Shown here: one piece after another, positions 60,601 to 64,000 of the stretch
Position numbering within the stretch: position 1 is the stretch's first letter
Layout of the letters: each line of letters begins with the position of its first letter
NCBI GenBank assembly: GCA_950295325.1
Contig: OX485808.1
Span: 24,510,527-24,574,526, forward strand
Direction: 5' to 3'
DNA from: Polytrichum commune
Lineage: Eukaryota; Streptophyta; Polytrichopsida; Polytrichales; Polytrichaceae
Length of the DNA stretch: 64,000 nt
Made by a program: the position numbers and the translations under genes
Notes under the pieces: generated by a model
Databases searched by the model: none
What the model was told of the DNA's origin: nothing
What the model saw: the letters and a program-made list of their open reading frames with translations, nothing else

Positions 60601-62295
60601 AATGCAAGCTAGTCGACACTGAGCAGAATATAAACTTGATGTATTTAAAAATCTCTACACGAAAACCTCGTTATCAGAGAGTACATAAGACGAAAATATG
60701 CAGTGTAATGATTTCTCACCTTCTCTAGTGACGATGGATCCTCCATGTATGGCTGCCCTCCCACATTGCTGGATAGTGCACACAAAGCAGGAAATTTTTC
60801 ACCATAAGACATAATTCACAACAACCGCAAGAAACGCCTCAATTTCAAAAACTTACAAGTTATTCCAGCGTCTGGATACACTTTTCGCAAAATGGAGACG
60901 AATGCATGTACGCCTTCGCCGATTTCTATACCTACAAGATCGGCAGCTGAATGGCATTCTAAGGGAGCTGAAAAGAGATCGCTCCATCTTGGAAATGAGC
61001 TTCTGACGAAGGACACGACATTCTAAAAATCTGTTTCCTCTCTGGCCATCTCCAATTAGATTACGAAGCTTGGGTCCTTGTAGTGGCTGTACACAGCACT
61101 CCACTCCGGATCTCCTTCCCAACACTACCCCCAGAACAGAACAGAAAACACAAGAATTAGGTAAAGTGCAGACTAACCAACTGTACCTGGCACCGAGCTC
61201 CAGCTCATGCAACCAGTCCATCACATAGCTCAACAGCCAGACCCCCACTGCTACCACCTGCAGATTTCGCACACACCCGTCACCAACTCTACTACTGCTA
61301 CAGCAGCCACATCACAGAATTGACCTAATTGCGAAGACGATCAAAAAGCAAACAGTGAGTCAAGCTCCATGCAAAACTCATGTATTCGTGAGTCCTGCGA
61401 GAAACGCAGAGCAGCACACAATCCGATTGCTTTACATTCATCAAGTGCAGAAATTTACATAAGACTCCAATTGATGTACAATCGTCAGAACTTGCACCAG
61501 ACCTCCGACAGGACACCAGAAGGGATTCCCAGCTCCCGATTTCTACACGTGATGACAAAACACAGGCCTCCTTGTGCTTTCTGAGTCCCGAAACAAGTGC
61601 ACAACGTCACCTAAGACTCGAATTGCAATACATTCACCAAAACTTGCATCAGACGTCTAACCGGACCACCAGAAGCCTTTCCAAATAACCAATTCTTGCA
61701 GGCCACGACATAAGACAAGCTTCGTCAGCTCTCTAAACCCCGAGATAAGCGCAGAGTATCACCAATTGCGATACATTCATCAAAGCCCGCCTCAAACGTC
61801 TACCAGGGACCCCAGAGGGTTTAACTTGCCCCTGTTTTCAGCAGGCAGCGAAATGGGACGATTCTTGCAGGTAGCGAAATAAGACAAGCTTCATCTGATC
61901 TCTAAAAACCAGCGACATAACGCAGAACATCACCTAAGGCTCAAATTGCGATGCATTCGTCGTCAAATCTCGCCTCAAACGTCTACCAAGGACACCTGAG
62001 AATTTAATCAAGCCCCTGTTTTCGGTAGCGAAATGAGACGATTCTTGCAGGTGGCGAAATAAGACAAGCTTCGTCTGATCTCTAAAAACAGCGACATAGC
62101 GCACAACATCGCCGAAGTCTCCAACTGCAATACATCCATCAAACCCCGACTCAGACGTCTACCGTGAACACCAGAAGGTTTAATCGAGCCCCGTTTTCGA
62201 CAGGTAGAGAAATAGGACGAGATTTTTGCACACACCAGGAACAAAAGTGCGAGAGTTAACGGCGGCAGCTCCTCGATGCGCGGCAGGACAGCCAT
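57626..62295 (-). CDS. ALG5: Dolichyl-phosphate beta-glucosyltransferase
   Basis: Family GT2 enzyme of the ER membrane that moves glucose from UDP-glucose to dolichyl phosphate, feeding the last three glucosylations of the N-glycan precursor. Eleven minus-strand exons: 62236-62295, 61187-61257, 60720-60768, 60448-60554, 59957-60002, 59639-59773, 59299-59388, 58942-59070, 58494-58577, 58027-58091, 57626-57827, in phase to 345 residues. An N-terminal membrane helix is split between exons 1 and 2 (LTLALLFL|VVAVGVWLLSYV). Motifs: EDPSSLEKVPFPSVFDPS, SLIMPAFNEQ, IIIVDDGSKDNT (from 112), GKGAAVRKGML, the metal-site LMLDADGA (D170, D172), FGSRAHLE, GPGVRDTQCGFKMF and RWCFDVELVYL (from 279). The gene is complete. 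The exon 8 acceptor is a GAGCAG tandem, so one extra Gln is possible. Confidence 0.95.
61330..62230. repeat. Five diverged about 150-180 bp tandem units filling ALG5 intron 1
   Basis: Units are marked by ATAAGACAAGCTTCGTC (near 61710, 61877 and 62057), GCGCAGAGTATCACC-like, ATTGCGATACATTCATCAAA and CAAACGTCTACC blocks. More diverged copies start near 61378 and 61560. The array occupies nearly the whole 978-bp first intron. Confidence 0.85.
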
Positions 62296-64000
62296 GTCCA
62301 AATCCTCCCCTCCCGCTGCAGAGCATCAGATGCTCAAGAAGCTGCAGCTCTGTCGAGCGTGGCCGGGGAAAAAAGCTCTAGAGTTTATCAATTCGAAAAG
62401 AAAGTCTACCTAGTTACTTCGTTGTATTGTTCACTTAGTGATGGCCCGCGCCGGACACCGACTCGGTGACTACCGTATACCATTCAACAACAACAAATTT
62501 ATTGAATTTTCAAACCTACAATGAATTTTTCATTCTACACTAATGATTGAATCTCTGATTTTCTTCGTGAGAATAAAACTCCTATGAAGACAATTTCAAA
62601 AGCACTCCAAAATTGCTATTTTTACATGCTTTAAAAATATTGACATGTTTTGTGTAACTTAGGGACTTCTAAGGTATAGGTACAATTTGCAACCTACACA
62701 TAATAAGTTGAATGATGCACACTTTATGGTATACAATTTTACTTGCTATTTGGAATTATGCAAGGTCATAACTCCTCATTATAGATTTTATGTTTTATCA
62801 AAAAAAGGTTAAATAAGTTGTATGGACTTTACTTTATGAAACTTACATTTTCAACCCAAAAAAAAAAGTTAGAGCATTTTGTAACACCATGTAGTAAGGG
62901 ACACTAAATACCATAGTTTAAACTCGAAAAAAAATTAAATCAGTTGAAGTTGGGCCCAACCATTTGGTGCAATCAGTTTAACTCTCAATTTCTCACGCCC
63001 AATTTCCCTAAAATATGCCCACAAAAATGTGACCTCGGTTTCAACGACCATAGTTGAAGATCTAAAGTTTCTTTTTGACAAATTCAGCCATATAGATGTT
63101 TGCAGGTTAGAGGTGACTACTCACAGTCCAAGTTTTATTATGTAGCAAATAATAATAGAAATGTCAATAGTGGTCTTGAGGGGTAACAATTTAAGAATTA
63201 AATTGTTGTTGGTTTTTTTAATCAACCTCCACTCAAATCATCTCCAAATGATAAAATGTTACCCTCATTCACAAGAAGGGCAATACACGTACTCAAATCA
63301 GCTCACATATCCTGAAACCGTTATTTTGTGATTTTTTGGGAAGCTTTGGAAGTTGAGGTAGCAGTGCCACAAGTGCGCACCTTCCACATGGATTTACATC
63401 TAGCAACATATGTCCAAGTGACAATTCCAACGGTAGGTATTTAGGATATGTTGTGTTTGAGTGTCCATGCAAAGTTTTAGATCAATCATGAATGTTACTA
63501 AAGTTGTAGTGCATGGGAGGTGTGGGGTTTTTTTCCGTGGTTGGAACCATCATCTGGTCACTAACAAAAAGCATTGCTTCTCCATGTACTGTACAAGAGA
63601 TTCTAAGGAAAAAAAGAAAAAGGAATGTCAATGTCTTTTACCTTGACACGCGATGTCCATTCACCGCTTCCTTCCCATGTCCACATGGGCATGGGGGGGG
63701 GGGGGGGCGTTGAGTAACTATTTTCATAGGTGGACCATGTGGTATGTGTTAGGGCTATGTGTTCTATGTTAGTTTCAGGTTTTGGTGTTAGTAAGTGCAT
63801 TTAGTCAAGTGGGATTGGGGCTTGTTTCTTTTTCAATTCCTTTTGTTTAAGATTATGTTATGGTTGTGCGTGTATTGTGTCTATGCTTATTTGTTGTTTT
63901 TCATTTGGTTCTTTTTATTATTTGGTTCTTTTTCTTTTTATACAACCTCCGAAAAAGGCCTATGAAGATTGCACCTGACAACTGAGATCGCTATCTTCTC
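62296..64000. other. ALG5 upstream region, nothing coding seen
   Basis: The first 100-200 bases should hold the ALG5 promoter and 5' UTR. The rest is AT-rich with poly(A)/poly(T) stretches and a 15-G run at 63693-63707. No gene, RNA or paired terminal repeats recognised. Confidence 0.5.

Noticed and set aside
60816-61150. Open minus-strand frames between ALG5 exons 2 and 3
   Set aside because: Exons 2 and 3 already join in phase to give the family's expected spacing; no similarity in the frames between.
1-64000. tRNA, rRNA, CRISPR or bacterial operon signals
   Set aside because: No cloverleaf with a standard T-loop, no rRNA block and no regularly spaced palindromic repeats were seen. The DNA is eukaryotic with spliced genes.

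Overview
The window is nuclear DNA from a land plant. The genes have many short GT-AG introns, and they include a plastid DEAD-box helicase of the RH3 type, a PPR-protein remnant and plant-style CACTA and pogo/Tigger elements. It also carries a reconstructable gene for CFAP65, an axonemal protein kept only by plants that make swimming sperm. With compact introns and about one gene per 8-10 kb, this points to a bryophyte or lycophyte rather than a seed plant. The species cannot be named from the sequence alone.

Layout. 1-15.3 kb, plus strand: all but the N-terminus of the nuclear pore membrane glycoprotein GP210/NUP210, in 36 exons. 16.0-18.0 kb, minus strand: an intronless, bacterial-looking aldehyde dehydrogenase with a decayed tandem copy of its 3' end beside it. 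18.1-26.5 kb: gene-poor DNA with a tandem array, a frameshifted PPR fragment and an 811-bp pogo/Tigger-like element with clear terminal inverted repeats. 26.6-33.4 kb, plus strand: chloroplast RNA helicase RH3 (9 exons, CCHC knuckle at the C-terminus). 33.4-41.6 kb: mostly non-coding, with a frameshifted CACTA (DUF4216-like) remnant. 41.6-44.4 kb, minus strand: a small Gly/Arg-rich FoP/CHTOP-like protein (4 exons). 44.5-48.3 kb: repeats and microsatellites. 48.4-56.6 kb, plus strand: CFAP65 (10 exons), with a 198-bp CACTA-type MITE in one intron. 57.6-62.3 kb, minus strand: dolichyl-phosphate beta-glucosyltransferase ALG5 (11 exons), tail-to-tail with CFAP65. 62.3-64 kb: AT-rich, nothing coding recognised.

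The genes are not a pathway. They are ordinary housekeeping genes (nuclear pore, plastid RNA, mRNA export, ER N-glycosylation) next to one sperm-flagellum gene. The exon models were built by hand from splice sites and reading phase. All junctions close in frame, although one GP210 junction needs a weak acceptor. The most striking non-genic pattern is repeated local tandem duplication of about 70-200 bp in introns and 5' flanks of unrelated genes. I found no clearly new biological system. The best leads are the intronless bacterial-like ALDH, the two small transposons with intact target-site duplications, and the tandem-duplication pattern.
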